A DNA stretch of 64,000 nucleotides from Armatimonadota bacterium (GTDB taxonomy: Bacteria; Armatimonadota; Fimbriimonadia; Fimbriimonadales; Fimbriimonadaceae): assembly GCA_016789105.1 (NCBI GenBank), contig JAEURN010000008.1:186001-250000 (forward strand), read 5' to 3'. The notes under the pieces were generated by a model. That model made no database searches. It saw only the letters and a program-made list of their open reading frames with translations, and was not told the DNA's origin. Shown here one piece after another: positions 1 through 8,070 of this stretch (its first letter is position 1; every line of letters starts with the position of its first letter). A program made the translations under genes and the position numbers.

Positions 1-321
1 GAGTATGCGGTGTGGGCGGAGTCCAAACACGCCCACGCCTGGCCGACGCTCAAACAGGATGGTCACGACGCCGACCCGGATTGCGTCCCCTGCCACACAA
101 CCGGCATCCAGAGCACGGGCGGCTTTTTGATTGAAGAGAAAACCCCGCGCCTGGCCGAAGTCGGCTGTGAAAGTTGTCACGGATCCGGCGAGGCGCACAT
201 CACCATGCCGGAGGCAAACCCGTTCCCCAAAGCCGGCGAACAGTCATGCGCCGGTTGCCACAAGCTGCAAAACAGCCCTAATTTCCGATTCAAGGAGTAT
301 TGGGAAAAGATCAAGCATTGA
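1..321 (+). CDS. multihaem cytochrome c family protein, C-terminal part
   Basis: The reading frame is open from base 1, so the gene begins before the window and only its last 106 codons are seen. Three CxxCH haem-binding motifs are visible: CVPCH, CESCH and CAGCH. Isolated His residues, as in SKHAHAW, could be distal ligands. The spacing, including VGCESCHGSG followed by H, is typical of cytochrome c554-like or periplasmic multihaem electron carriers. It should act outside the inner membrane after haem attachment, and the ccm genes at 52.5-54.6 kb would serve such proteins. The electron donor and acceptor cannot be told from this fragment. Confidence 0.85.
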   Translation, partial: EYAVWAESKHAHAWPTLKQDGHDADPDCVPCHTTGIQSTGGFLIEEKTPRLAEVGCESCHGSGEAHITMPEANPFPKAGEQSCAGCHKLQNSPNFRFKEYWEKIKH

Positions 322-375
322 CGGGTGGAAAGCAGGTGGAAAAATCGTCGAGATTCCTGCTGGGCTAGGTTACAC

Positions 376-421
376 CTGATTTTGTCTTTTCTGTTTATTA
401 TTTTGACTGTTAGCTTATACT
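376..421 (+). promoter_or_regulatory. A+T-rich promoter-like stretch before the DnaA-like gene
   Basis: The 185-base gap between the cytochrome gene and the DnaA-like gene has a marked A+T-rich stretch, unlike the G+C-rich surroundings. It contains TATACT at 416-421, a good -10 candidate. No convincing -35 lies 16-18 bases upstream; the TTGACT that is present sits only 7 bases away. It probably starts the 507-5449 gene run, but this is a composition-based guess. Confidence 0.25.
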
Positions 422-506
422 AATCGCCAAAAAGGGGGACCTTGCCAACAAGCGCCCCGGGGCCATACACTCCGAACCCCATAGAAGAACTGCGAGGGGG
501 ATTGTG

Positions 507-1535
507 ATGGTGGCTGAACCGCGTTTCGATACTGAAACACTGGGATATCCCGTTGATGCCGGGAAAGGACTCGCCACGCCTTCACTGGGAGCCACGGCCG
601 TGCCGGTTTCCATCGCCGCGCTGCCCAGCAACCGCAACGCCCTTTCGGTGGGGTTCGACTTTGCCTGTGGCAAGCGGCGCTTTGTGGGCATCGGGGGACC
701 ATCCGGTTGGGGGAAATCGGAGCTACTGGCCCATGTGGCCCAGGCCGTGAGCCAAATCCGCGAACGACCCGTCAAGGTGCGGGATGCTTCTGAATGGGCG
801 TTGAGCCAATCGGCGGCGGCTTCGGATGGCGTGCTCATTTTGGACGACCTTCAAGACGCGGTGCGGTCGCCCCGGATGAGGCACCTCCTCCGCATCCGAC
901 TAGAACAGCGGCTGAGGCGGAATTTGCCGACCATGGTCGCCAAAACCGGCGACTTTGCCGAAGCCCAGCGTCTCCGGGTGATGGCCTCGAACCGCTGGCA
1001 CCTAGTCCAAATTCTGGCCCCGACTCCAAGCGAGCGGCAACGCATCGCCCACCAGATCGCCGGAGAAGAGGGGCTCAAGCTCCATCCGTCCATCGAATCG
1101 TTGATCGCCACGCACCTCAATGGCAACGGCCGCTCGATCCGCGGGGCCATGCTCCGGCTGAAAATCCTGCGATCTGATTGGCAGCAAGACGCCGACTTTG
1201 CCGAAGCGTGCGGGCGGCTGGGCCCCTTCCTGATCGGGGAAGACGGCTGGGATCCCCGGGACGTGGTCCAAGAAGCCGTCAACTACGTCTTTTTGGCCTG
1301 GCCGGAGACACCGCCGGTCGGGAGACGGGCCACGATTGCTTACGCCCTCCACAAAGTGCTCCGGCTGGCCGAAGAGGATGTGGCCGGGTTCTTGCGGATC
1401 AAGACCGGGCAGGTCTACCGCCATTGCCGAAACGTCAACGACCGGCTGGATCAAGGCGAAACCGCTGCCTTCCTCAGCATCGTCCGCGATCACGTCTATT
1501 GGTCTTTGGCAGATTCGGCCAAATGGCTCGAATAG
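507..1535 (+). CDS. DnaA-like AAA+ ATPase without a recognisable DnaA-box-binding signature
   Basis: A 342-residue protein resembling DnaA domain III. The Walker A motif is GGPSGWGKS (lysine about residue 70) and the Walker B motif is VLILDDLQ (about 109-116). A lid region follows, in which NGNGRSIRGAMLRL matches the DnaA 'N.R.LEGAL.R' element. A C-terminal helical part resembles domain IV, but the DHTTV-type signature that contacts DnaA boxes is absent. There are no domains I/II, so this is a paralogue or Hda-like regulator rather than the main initiator. ATG 507 is preferred over GTG 504 because GAGGGGG lies six bases before it. The next gene, encoding a GGDEF protein, follows after 50 bases. 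A role in replication control is inference. Confidence 0.7.
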   Translation: MVAEPRFDTETLGYPVDAGKGLATPSLGATAVPVSIAALPSNRNALSVGFDFACGKRRFVGIGGPSGWGKSELLAHVAQAVSQIRERPVKVRDASEWALSQSAAASDGVLILDDLQDAVRSPRMRHLLRIRLEQRLRRNLPTMVAKTGDFAEAQRLRVMASNRWHLVQILAPTPSERQRIAHQIAGEEGLKLHPSIESLIATHLNGNGRSIRGAMLRLKILRSDWQQDADFAEACGRLGPFLIGEDGWDPRDVVQEAVNYVFLAWPETPPVGRRATIAYALHKVLRLAEEDVAGFLRIKTGQVYRHCRNVNDRLDQGETAAFLSIVRDHVYWSLADSAKWLE

Positions 1536-1585
1536 GGGAAGACGGCATGGATCTTGCAGGGTTGGCCCGTTAGAGGACACGTTTT

Positions 1586-2677
1586 ATGCGCCGGCTCGCC
1601 GACCTGAATCTCAACCGCTTGACGATCCCCGATGGAAGCGATATGGGGTCGGCACTCCTTGCAATGCAAAAGGCTGGGGCCTCTGCCGCCGCCGTTTTGG
1701 ACGGCAAGCGGTTTTGTGGTTTCGTCACCATTGAATCGGCCATATTGAGCGACCCAGAAACACCGGTTCGTGATTTCCTCCGCAGTGCTTCGTTCCACTT
1801 GCAGGCCGAAGATCCGGTTCGCCAGGCCAGCAAACGGTTCGTCCAACAGCAAGCCGATTTCCTCGCCGTTTTTGATGGTGACCGCTTTTTGGGCATCCTT
1901 AGCGCGTTGATGCTCATCACCGAGCTCGGCCGGAGCTATGACCCGCTCACCGGGCTCAGCTGGAGCGACGCGCTGCGCGATTGGGGAGTCGACCGGTTGG
2001 AGGCAGGCCAGGAGATTTGCATCGCGTTTTTTGACCTTGACGACTTTGGGGTTTACAACAAGCGGTATGGGCATGTCTTGGGCGACAGCGTCCTCAAGGA
2101 GTTTGCCGCCTTGCTCAGCGGCATCGTCGACCGGGATAAGGACGTCCTCGTCCGTTATGGCGGAGACGAGTTTGCCCTGGCCACGATGCGCCCACGCGGC
2201 GAAGTCGAAGCCTTGCTCGGGACTTTGGGTGGGCTCACTTTCACGGTTCCAGGCATGCCGGCCCCGGTCGGGTTCAGCTACGGGCTCTCGGGCGGCAAAC
2301 GCACAACCGAACCGAGCCGGGATCACGTTGCGGCCACGCTCGACAACTTGATCTCTTTGGCCAGCAAAGACTGCCTAGCCCGCAAACCCCATCGGGGCAA
2401 GGTGGGAACCGAGCGGGACGCTGCCCAACCGGAAACCTCGGACTGGCACGAGATCGCCAACCAGGCCGCGCGCAAGGCCGGAGAAGCCGGCGACTGCCGG
2501 ATCGAGATCTTGGACACGCTGTTCGTTTTGGATGACGATAACGTCCAACAAGTCGTCATCACCGGCATCAGCACCGTCGGTGGGCGCGAGCACACCTTCC
2601 GCGCCGTCCGGATGATCGGTGCGAACTTGGAAAAGGCGATCCAAGAAGCGGTGTGGGAAGGGGCCCTGCTTTGTTGA
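1586..2677 (+). CDS. CBS-pair / GGDEF diguanylate cyclase
   Basis: A 363-residue cytoplasmic protein. The first 110 residues look like a CBS pair (two hhhDG(D/K)RF.G units near 38-46 and 96-104), a likely nucleotide-sensing module. A GGDEF domain follows at about 118-250. The active motif GGDEF is intact at 192-196. An RxxD inhibitory site (RDKD, 183-186) lies exactly five residues upstream, so the enzyme should make cyclic di-GMP and be product-inhibited. The last 110 residues are unrecognised. It shares orientation with the DnaA-like gene upstream and the AAA+ ATPase 44 bases downstream. What the CBS pair senses is unknown. Confidence 0.88.
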   Translation: MRRLADLNLNRLTIPDGSDMGSALLAMQKAGASAAAVLDGKRFCGFVTIESAILSDPETPVRDFLRSASFHLQAEDPVRQASKRFVQQQADFLAVFDGDRFLGILSALMLITELGRSYDPLTGLSWSDALRDWGVDRLEAGQEICIAFFDLDDFGVYNKRYGHVLGDSVLKEFAALLSGIVDRDKDVLVRYGGDEFALATMRPRGEVEALLGTLGGLTFTVPGMPAPVGFSYGLSGGKRTTEPSRDHVAATLDNLISLASKDCLARKPHRGKVGTERDAAQPETSDWHEIANQAARKAGEAGDCRIEILDTLFVLDDDNVQQVVITGISTVGGREHTFRAVRMIGANLEKAIQEAVWEGALLC

Positions 2678-2721
2678 GCCCCCGGTAGCAAATCCGGGCA
2701 AAGGGGCGTAGTATCGGGTGT

Positions 2722-4380
2722 ATGCCATCGCCCGGATTCCAAAGATTGGCCGAACTCGCCGAACGGATCGAGCAGTCGCTGCCCGACGCCGACGCCAAAA
2801 CGAGAAACTACTTGGCCGCCCTCAAATCGGAAATCCAAAAATCCGCACAAGAAGGCAACGCCCAATCGGAATTGCTGGCGCAATACGAAGAGGCGTACCA
2901 AAAACTTACCCAACCGGCCAACCGCATCGGCGTGCTAATCCGGTTGCTCGATGACGGCTTGGCCCAGGTTCTGCATGGCGAAACCGAGTACGTCGCTTTG
3001 GTCGACCCCAACGTGGAGCCCGAAATCCTCAAGCCGGGGGCCAGGCTCCGGCTCAACGAAGCTTACGCGGTGGTCGGCCCCGCCCCAAACGGCATCGGCG
3101 GACAGGTGATCCCCGTCAGCCAGGCTTTGGAAGACGGGCGACTTCGCGTTTCCAACGATGGGCAAGGCCAGCAAGGGAGGCTAATCGTGCGGTCCCACCA
3201 ATTGTCGGAGGCTGACATCAAGCCGGGTGATGAGGTCGTTTTGGATTCGACCGGACGGGTCGCCGTGGAGCACCTGCCACGGCAAGGGGCCCAAAACTAC
3301 TTTATCGAAGAGATCCCGGAAACGCCCTGGAGCGTCGTCGGCGGTCAAAAAGATGCCATTGACCTCATCAAGGAATCGATCGAGCAACCGCTACTCTATC
3401 CCGAGCTTTACGACGCTTTTGACAAAAAGCCCCCCAAGGGAATTTTGCTTTACGGCCCCCCAGGCTGCGGAAAAACGCTGATCGGCAAGGCCATCGCCTA
3501 CAACCTTGCCGCCGACTACCGCGCCCGGACCGGAAAGCAAGACGCCAAAGAGTGCTTTTTGCACATCAGTGGCCCCAAGATCTTGAACATGTGGCTGGGC
3601 GAGACCGAGCGCATGGTCCGCGAGATTTTTGCCACGGCGCGGGAGAAATCAGCGGAAGGCCAAATCGTTGTGGTGTTCATCGACGAAGCGGAATCGGTAT
3701 TGCGGACCCGGTCCAGCGGGCGTTGGCTCAACATCAGCAACACCGTTGTGCCGCAATTTTGTGCCGAAATGGACGGGCTGGTGGCAATAGAGAACGTCGT
3801 CATCGTTTTGACTTCCAACCGGCCGGACTACATCGACCCGGCGATTTTGCGGCCCGAACGGATCGACCGGAAGATTAGAATCAAGCGCCCGGGCCACGAC
3901 GAATCCCGGGACATTTTGGGCATCTACCTGCGCGACGGCTTGCCGATTGACCCCCAATTGGCCAAAGAGCAAGACGGGGAAGCGTGCGCGCGCAAAGCCT
4001 TGGTGGAATCCACGTTGGCCTTTTTGTGGCGGGCCAACAAAGAAACCGAGTTCCTCACCATTTCCAAACGGGACGGCACTTCTGAAACCCTCCACTGGCG
4101 GGACATGGTGAGCGGGGCGCTCCTGAAATCCATTGTCGACCGGGCTAAAGACTCGGCCATCAAGCGGGCGATCCTGGAGCCAGGAGCCAAGCACGGACTC
4201 AAGATCGAAGATCTCCACCAAGCGGTTGAAGCGGAGTACCGTGAGAACGAAATCTTTCCAAAATCGGACGCGGTCGAAGACTGGTTGAAACTTTTGGACA
4301 TCGAGCCGGAATCGGTTGTGGACGTACGGCCCGTGCACCAGGAACGGATTGGCGAGAAGTTCCGCAAGCCGGTGATTTAG
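2722..4380 (+). CDS. Mpa/ARC-like (proteasome-associated type) AAA+ ATPase
   Basis: A 552-residue ATPase with the Mpa/ARC layout. An N-terminal helical, probably coiled-coil segment (about 5-70) is followed by an interdomain with OB-like strands (75-190) and one AAA+ module. Walker A is GPPGCGKT (245-252) and Walker B is VVVFIDEAE (316-324). An aromatic/hydrophobic pore-loop segment (MWLGETER, about 290) and RPERIDR arginine fingers (377-383) are also present. Such rings unfold substrates for the 20S proteasome in actinobacteria. Here the C terminus is KFRKPVI, with no GQYL-type proteasome-docking tail. No proteasome or Pup/UBact-ligase gene is in the window. It may act as a proteasome-independent unfoldase. 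Neighbours are a diguanylate cyclase and an adenylate cyclase. Confidence 0.85.
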   Translation: MPSPGFQRLAELAERIEQSLPDADAKTRNYLAALKSEIQKSAQEGNAQSELLAQYEEAYQKLTQPANRIGVLIRLLDDGLAQVLHGETEYVALVDPNVEPEILKPGARLRLNEAYAVVGPAPNGIGGQVIPVSQALEDGRLRVSNDGQGQQGRLIVRSHQLSEADIKPGDEVVLDSTGRVAVEHLPRQGAQNYFIEEIPETPWSVVGGQKDAIDLIKESIEQPLLYPELYDAFDKKPPKGILLYGPPGCGKTLIGKAIAYNLAADYRARTGKQDAKECFLHISGPKILNMWLGETERMVREIFATAREKSAEGQIVVVFIDEAESVLRTRSSGRWLNISNTVVPQFCAEMDGLVAIENVVIVLTSNRPDYIDPAILRPERIDRKIRIKRPGHDESRDILGIYLRDGLPIDPQLAKEQDGEACARKALVESTLAFLWRANKETEFLTISKRDGTSETLHWRDMVSGALLKSIVDRAKDSAIKRAILEPGAKHGLKIEDLHQAVEAEYRENEIFPKSDAVEDWLKLLDIEPESVVDVRPVHQERIGEKFRKPVI

Positions 4381-4390
4381 GCGGCAGATA

Positions 4391-4413
4391 GGTGGGCGTT
4401 GATTCTGCCCACC
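4391..4413 (+). terminator. hairpin between the AAA+ ATPase and adenylate cyclase genes
   Basis: A perfect 7-bp stem, GGTGGGC / GCCCACC with a 9-base loop, sits between the ATPase stop codon and the cyclase start. No T-tract follows, so it may be a weak or Rho-assisted terminator, an RNA-stability element or incidental. Confidence 0.35.
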
Positions 4414-4420
4414 TAGTAAC

Positions 4421-5449
4421 ATGGGCCCCATGCCCAACCCCGGCGAGTACAAGCGCTACCTGTTGGTTGCCTACTGTATGTCGATTCCACCGACGCTGTA
4501 CTTCAGCCGTTTTGGGATTCTGGGGTGCCTTGTCATCTATTTGTTGTCGGGGTTTGTCGTCGGTTCGTCGTTCTACCTGATGAGCCAGATCACCAGGCGC
4601 ATCCGCTTGCGGTCTTTTGCCTTACAACTGATTTTGCAATCGCTTTCGATTTTGACAACGCTTGTGGTTTCCACTGCGACAGTGATGGTCGGATCGGGCG
4701 CAATTATTGCTGGGCGGAGCCCGTTCGACCCCGTTTTGCTGGCAGGAATGGGGCGGCTTCTGACACCCCAGCAAGCGGCGGCCGGGTTGGCGGCAGGCTT
4801 CACTATGTCGCTCGCCATCAACTTCTTTTTTGCCATCGGCCGCAAACTCGGCCCGGGGGTGATGTGGAGTTGGATGACGGGAAAATACTACGCCCCGCGC
4901 GAGGAAGAGATGGTGGTGATGTTTTTGGACATGAAGGATTCGACTACCCTTGCCGAGGGGTTGGGGACGATAGCCTTCAGCCAGTTGGTCAAGGATTTTT
5001 TCGCTGACCTGACCGGCCCACTCCTAAAGACAGGGGCACGGGTGAGTCATTACATCGGCGACGAAGCCGTCATCACCTGGTCTCCATCGCGGGGCCTTAA
5101 GAAGGGAGGCTGTCTAAATCTAGTGCCAGAGTTCCGGCGCGTCTTGGAGTCGCGCTCCGGCCACTACCAAGCGGCTTACGGCTTGGTTCCCGAGTTCAAA
5201 GCAGGTGCCCACATCGGCATGGTGGTGGCCACCGAGGTCGGCGAGATAAAGAGCGAGATTGTCCTCCATGGAGACACGCTCAACACGGCGGCCCGGATCC
5301 AGGGACTCTGCGGGCCGGAGGGCGAAATGTTCTTGGTTTCCGGGGAATTGGCGGGGCGGTTGCCGGATTCTCCGGTTTTGGTTGCGTTAGGTGAGCGCCA
5401 AGTTAAGGGTCGGGAGAAGGGTGTCGATTTGTATGCGGTGCGAACGTAA
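4421..5449 (+). CDS. membrane-bound class III adenylate/guanylate cyclase
   Basis: A 342-residue protein. The N-terminal half has about four hydrophobic segments (roughly 12-30, 33-55, 68-98, 120-140). A class III nucleotidyl cyclase domain occupies about 160-342. Both metal-binding aspartates are visible: D170 in MFLDMKDST and D214 in YIGDEAVITW. The transition-state motif GDTLNTAARIQ is intact, so it should be catalytically active, making cAMP (or less likely cGMP). The membrane part probably senses an envelope or lipid cue. It is the fourth gene of a co-directional regulatory run, 40 bases behind the AAA+ ATPase. The nucleotide preference was not determined. Confidence 0.85.
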   Translation: MGPMPNPGEYKRYLLVAYCMSIPPTLYFSRFGILGCLVIYLLSGFVVGSSFYLMSQITRRIRLRSFALQLILQSLSILTTLVVSTATVMVGSGAIIAGRSPFDPVLLAGMGRLLTPQQAAAGLAAGFTMSLAINFFFAIGRKLGPGVMWSWMTGKYYAPREEEMVVMFLDMKDSTTLAEGLGTIAFSQLVKDFFADLTGPLLKTGARVSHYIGDEAVITWSPSRGLKKGGCLNLVPEFRRVLESRSGHYQAAYGLVPEFKAGAHIGMVVATEVGEIKSEIVLHGDTLNTAARIQGLCGPEGEMFLVSGELAGRLPDSPVLVALGERQVKGREKGVDLYAVRT

Positions 5450-5620
5450 CAAGCACTCGCAATGCCCATGGCACCCCGGCCTGGTCTCTTCGTCATGCCA
5501 CCTCTGAGACTGGATCCAATTTAGGGGCACATCCGCGAGAGAAATCCTGAAATCTTCCAACCATGGTTTCCGCTTCATGGGCGAAATGCCGGTACGCCAT
5601 GATTGTCGATCCCTGCCTCG

Positions 5621-5642
5621 CCCTCCCCAAAACTGGGGAGGG
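5621..5642 (-). terminator. hairpin just downstream of leuC
   Basis: A perfect 9-bp inverted repeat (CCCTCCCCA / TGGGGAGGG, 4-base loop) begins six bases past the leuC stop codon. There is no T-run, so intrinsic termination is uncertain. The rest of the 198-base gap (5450-5647) shows no gene. Confidence 0.45.
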
Positions 5643-5647
5643 GATTG

Positions 5648-7030
5648 CTAGAGTTCGCGCGGGTCGGCGATGCGTCCCTTGATGGCCGTGGCGGCGGCGG
5701 TGGCCGGGCTGACCAAATGAGTGCGCGAACCGGGGCCTTGGCGTCCCTCGTAGGGGCGGTTGCTGGTACTTGCGCTGCGTTGTTGCGGGCGCAAGATGTC
5801 GCCGTTCATGCCCAGGCACATGCTGCACCCGGCGTGGTGCCATTCGAACCCGGCTTCTTTGAACACCTGGTCCAACCCTTCTTGTTCGGCCAAAGCGCGG
5901 ACAGAAGCCGAGCCCGGGACAACCATCGCCCGCACCCCTGGGGCGGCCCGGCGACCTTTGACCAAACCGGCGGCAACCCGCAGGTCTTCGATCCGGGCGT
6001 TGGTGCAACTGCCGATGAAAACGGTGTTGACCTCCAACTCGGCGACCGGGGTGCCCGGCTTGAGCCCCATATACATTTGGGCCCGTTCCTCGTTTTTGTC
6101 TTGCGGCTCGGGGATGGCTTGATCCACGTCCACCGTCATCGCCGGGGTTGTGCCCCAAGTGACCTGGGGCTTGAGGGCATCGACATCCAGATGCTCTTCC
6201 CGGTCGAAGACTGCCCCAGCATCCGTGGCCAAAGATCGCGAATGTTCCACCATTCGGTCGAAGTCCGCTCCTTTGGGGGCGAAGGGCCGGTTGCCTTCCG
6301 CGATGTATTCAAATGTGGTGTCGTCCGGTGCGACCATGCCAGCGCGGGCCCCCATTTCGATGCTCATGTTGCAAATGGTCATGCGCCCGCTCATGGGCAG
6401 GGATCGGATTGCCGAGCCGGCATATTCAGCCACAAAGCCGGTTGCGCCGCCCGCTCCGAGTTTGCGGATGATGGCCAAGATGACGTCTTTGGCCGTGACG
6501 CCGTGGGCCAACGTGCCATCGGCGTTGATGCGGAGGGTTTTGGGTTTTTTGGCGGCCCGCAGCGTTTGAGTGGCTAACACGTGTTCCACCTCGCTTGTCC
6601 CAATCCCAAAGGCAAGCGCGCCGAACGCGCCATGCGTGGAGGTGTGACTATCGCCGCAGACGATGGTCAATCCCGGCAACGTGATGCCCAACTCGGGGCC
6701 GATGATGTGGACGATCCCTTGGCGCGGGTCGTGGTACCCAAACAAGGGGACTCCGAACTCCCGGGCATTGCGATCCAAGGCGGCCAACTGCTGCCCGCTC
6801 AGGGTGCTGGCATCGATCTCGCGGCCGTCGGTGGGCACATTGTGGTCCACCGTGGCAAAAGTCAGGTCGGGGCGACGCACCGGCCGGCCGGCCACCCGGA
6901 GCGCGTCGAAGGCTTGGGGGGATGTCACCTCGTGCACCAAATGCCGGTCGATATAGAGCAACGTACCGCCCCCGGGCAGGTCGGCGACCTTGTGGTTGTC
7001 CCAAACTTTTTCGAACAGCGTCTTTGCCAT
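5648..7030 (-). CDS. leuC: 3-isopropylmalate dehydratase large subunit
   Basis: A 460-residue aconitase-family enzyme for the second step of leucine synthesis (2-isopropylmalate to 3-isopropylmalate). The three [4Fe-4S] ligands are visible: C342 in GSCTN, and C402 and C405 in CSMCLGMN. The [13 protein letters not shown] signature lies near residue 125. Length and motifs match bacterial LeuC with its N terminus complete ([10 protein letters not shown]). The small subunit gene leuD, usually adjacent, is not next to it on either side, so it must be encoded elsewhere. It is transcribed alone, away from the tRNA genes. Confidence 0.96.
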   Translation of the reverse strand: MAKTLFEKVWDNHKVADLPGGGTLLYIDRHLVHEVTSPQAFDALRVAGRPVRRPDLTFATVDHNVPTDGREIDASTLSGQQLAALDRNAREFGVPLFGYHDPRQGIVHIIGPELGITLPGLTIVCGDSHTSTHGAFGALAFGIGTSEVEHVLATQTLRAAKKPKTLRINADGTLAHGVTAKDVILAIIRKLGAGGATGFVAEYAGSAIRSLPMSGRMTICNMSIEMGARAGMVAPDDTTFEYIAEGNRPFAPKGADFDRMVEHSRSLATDAGAVFDREEHLDVDALKPQVTWGTTPAMTVDVDQAIPEPQDKNEERAQMYMGLKPGTPVAELEVNTVFIGSCTNARIEDLRVAAGLVKGRRAAPGVRAMVVPGSASVRALAEQEGLDQVFKEAGFEWHHAGCSMCLGMNGDILRPQQRSASTSNRPYEGRQGPGSRTHLVSPATAAATAIKGRIADPREL

Positions 7031-7161
7031 GCGTGCAACGCTATTCTACGCTGTGGGCAGAACTGGCGGGGAATGGGGGACAGAGGACCCGCCCGGGGCC
7101 CTCGGTTCGGGCACAAGGAGAGTTGGGGCTGGGCCATCTGGTATCATCCCCCTCTGCTTCT

Positions 7162-7247
7162 GGGCAGTTGCCCGAGTGGCCAATGGGAACAGACTGTAAA
7201 TCTGTCGGCGAGAGCCTACGCAGGTTCGAATCCTGCACTGCCCACCA
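7162..7247 (+). tRNA. tRNA-Tyr (GTA)
   Basis: The acceptor stem GGGCAGT / ACTGCCC closes a class II cloverleaf. The anticodon loop is CTGTAAA, giving anticodon GTA, within an ACAGA / TCTGT stem. There is a long variable arm and a GGTTCGAATCC T-arm. The 3' CCA is encoded. It is separated from the next tRNA by 12 bases, so the two are probably co-transcribed. Confidence 0.95.
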
Positions 7248-7259
7248 GAAGATAGAGAC

Positions 7260-7334
7260 GCCCTCGTAGCTCAGCGGCAGAGCGTTCCCTTGGTAAGGGA
7301 GAGGTCACGAGTTCAATTCTCGTCGAGGGCTCCA
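7260..7334 (+). tRNA. tRNA-Thr (GGT)
   Basis: The acceptor stem GCCCTCG / CGAGGGC, D-arm AGCTCAGCGGCAGAGC, anticodon loop TTGGTAA (anticodon GGT) and T-arm GAGTTCAATTCTC form a standard class I tRNA with an encoded CCA end. The 3' part overlaps the end of the convergent DUF1275 gene. Confidence 0.95.
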
Positions 7335-7987
7335 GATCCGGAATTCCCATCCGCAAAGCCCGGGCTCCCGGCAACCACGGCCAAAACAAGCGAAAAGCCC
7401 ACCGCAAAGGCCAGGCTGTTGGTTCCTAACACAGAATAGGCCCAAGCCCCCAACCCCGCACCCGTGACCAACCCGGCCCACAGCAGCAGGTAGCGGAGCC
7501 ATTCCCACCGTGGGTTGCCCAGAAAGAGCCCGGCCACCAACTGGCCAAGCTTGACAATGACCCCGGTCATATAGGTGAGCCCGATGGAGATTTCGCCTTC
7601 TTGGTGGAAGACCGCGTTGACCGCCCCCATCGCCATCACAACCGACGCCAAGCCCAAGCGAGGCACATGGAAAATCCACGCAAAAGTGGCCAGGGCCAGC
7701 AGCAACGAAACCAAAAGCAGCACCCGACGGCGCTTTCTCCGCGTGGAGCGGCCGGCAACTACCGTGCCGCCGGCAACCCCCAGAACAAAGCAGAGGATCA
7801 CCCCCGCCGCTATCAGGACGTGTGGGATTTGCCAGGTGCCCGCCGCAACCCCCAACCGGGTGGAGTTGCCAGTCATGAACGACACGAAGAACCCGCCCGT
7901 GTTGAGGAATCCGATGCTATCGACATAACCCGCCAAGGCAGAAAGCATCACAGCCAGTACCGTGCTCCTGCGGTCGAGCGTCGTCAT
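7313..7987 (-). CDS. DUF1275 (YoaK-type) membrane protein
   Basis: A 224-residue integral membrane protein with about six hydrophobic segments. The N-terminal signature LAGYVDSIGFLNTGGFFVSF and MTGNSTRLG belong to DUF1275, a family of unknown, possibly transport, function. ATG 7987 is chosen because AAGGGGG lies directly upstream; a longer frame to 8035 has no such support. Its stop codon is located inside the T-arm of the oppositely oriented tRNA-Thr gene, giving a 22-base overlap. It is divergent from rimO. Confidence 0.85.
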   Translation of the reverse strand: MTTLDRRSTVLAVMLSALAGYVDSIGFLNTGGFFVSFMTGNSTRLGVAAGTWQIPHVLIAAGVILCFVLGVAGGTVVAGRSTRRKRRRVLLLVSLLLALATFAWIFHVPRLGLASVVMAMGAVNAVFHQEGEISIGLTYMTGVIVKLGQLVAGLFLGNPRWEWLRYLLLWAGLVTGAGLGAWAYSVLGTNSLAFAVGFSLVLAVVAGSPGFADGNSGSGALDEN

Positions 7988-8070
7988 CCCCCTTATTATC
8001 GGCTTGGCTGGCAACGGGCCATGCGCCCTTCCCAACCATTTGGGGACCCGCCTGTCAAAATCAGGCTCAA

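Noticed and set aside
404-421. TTGACT and TATACT as a -35/-10 pair
   Set aside because: They are 7 bases apart, too close for a sigma-70 promoter; only the -10-like element is kept as a weak candidate.
2722-4380. Full Pup- or UBact-proteasome locus
   Set aside because: Only the ATPase is present; no 20S subunit, ligase or tag gene is found in the flanks.
5603-6577. Plus-strand frame opposite leuC
   Set aside because: leuC shows all cluster cysteines, so the opposite frame is a shadow.
7988-8035. Longer start for the DUF1275 gene
   Set aside because: The family starts near MTTLDRRS and AAGGGGG precedes 7987.
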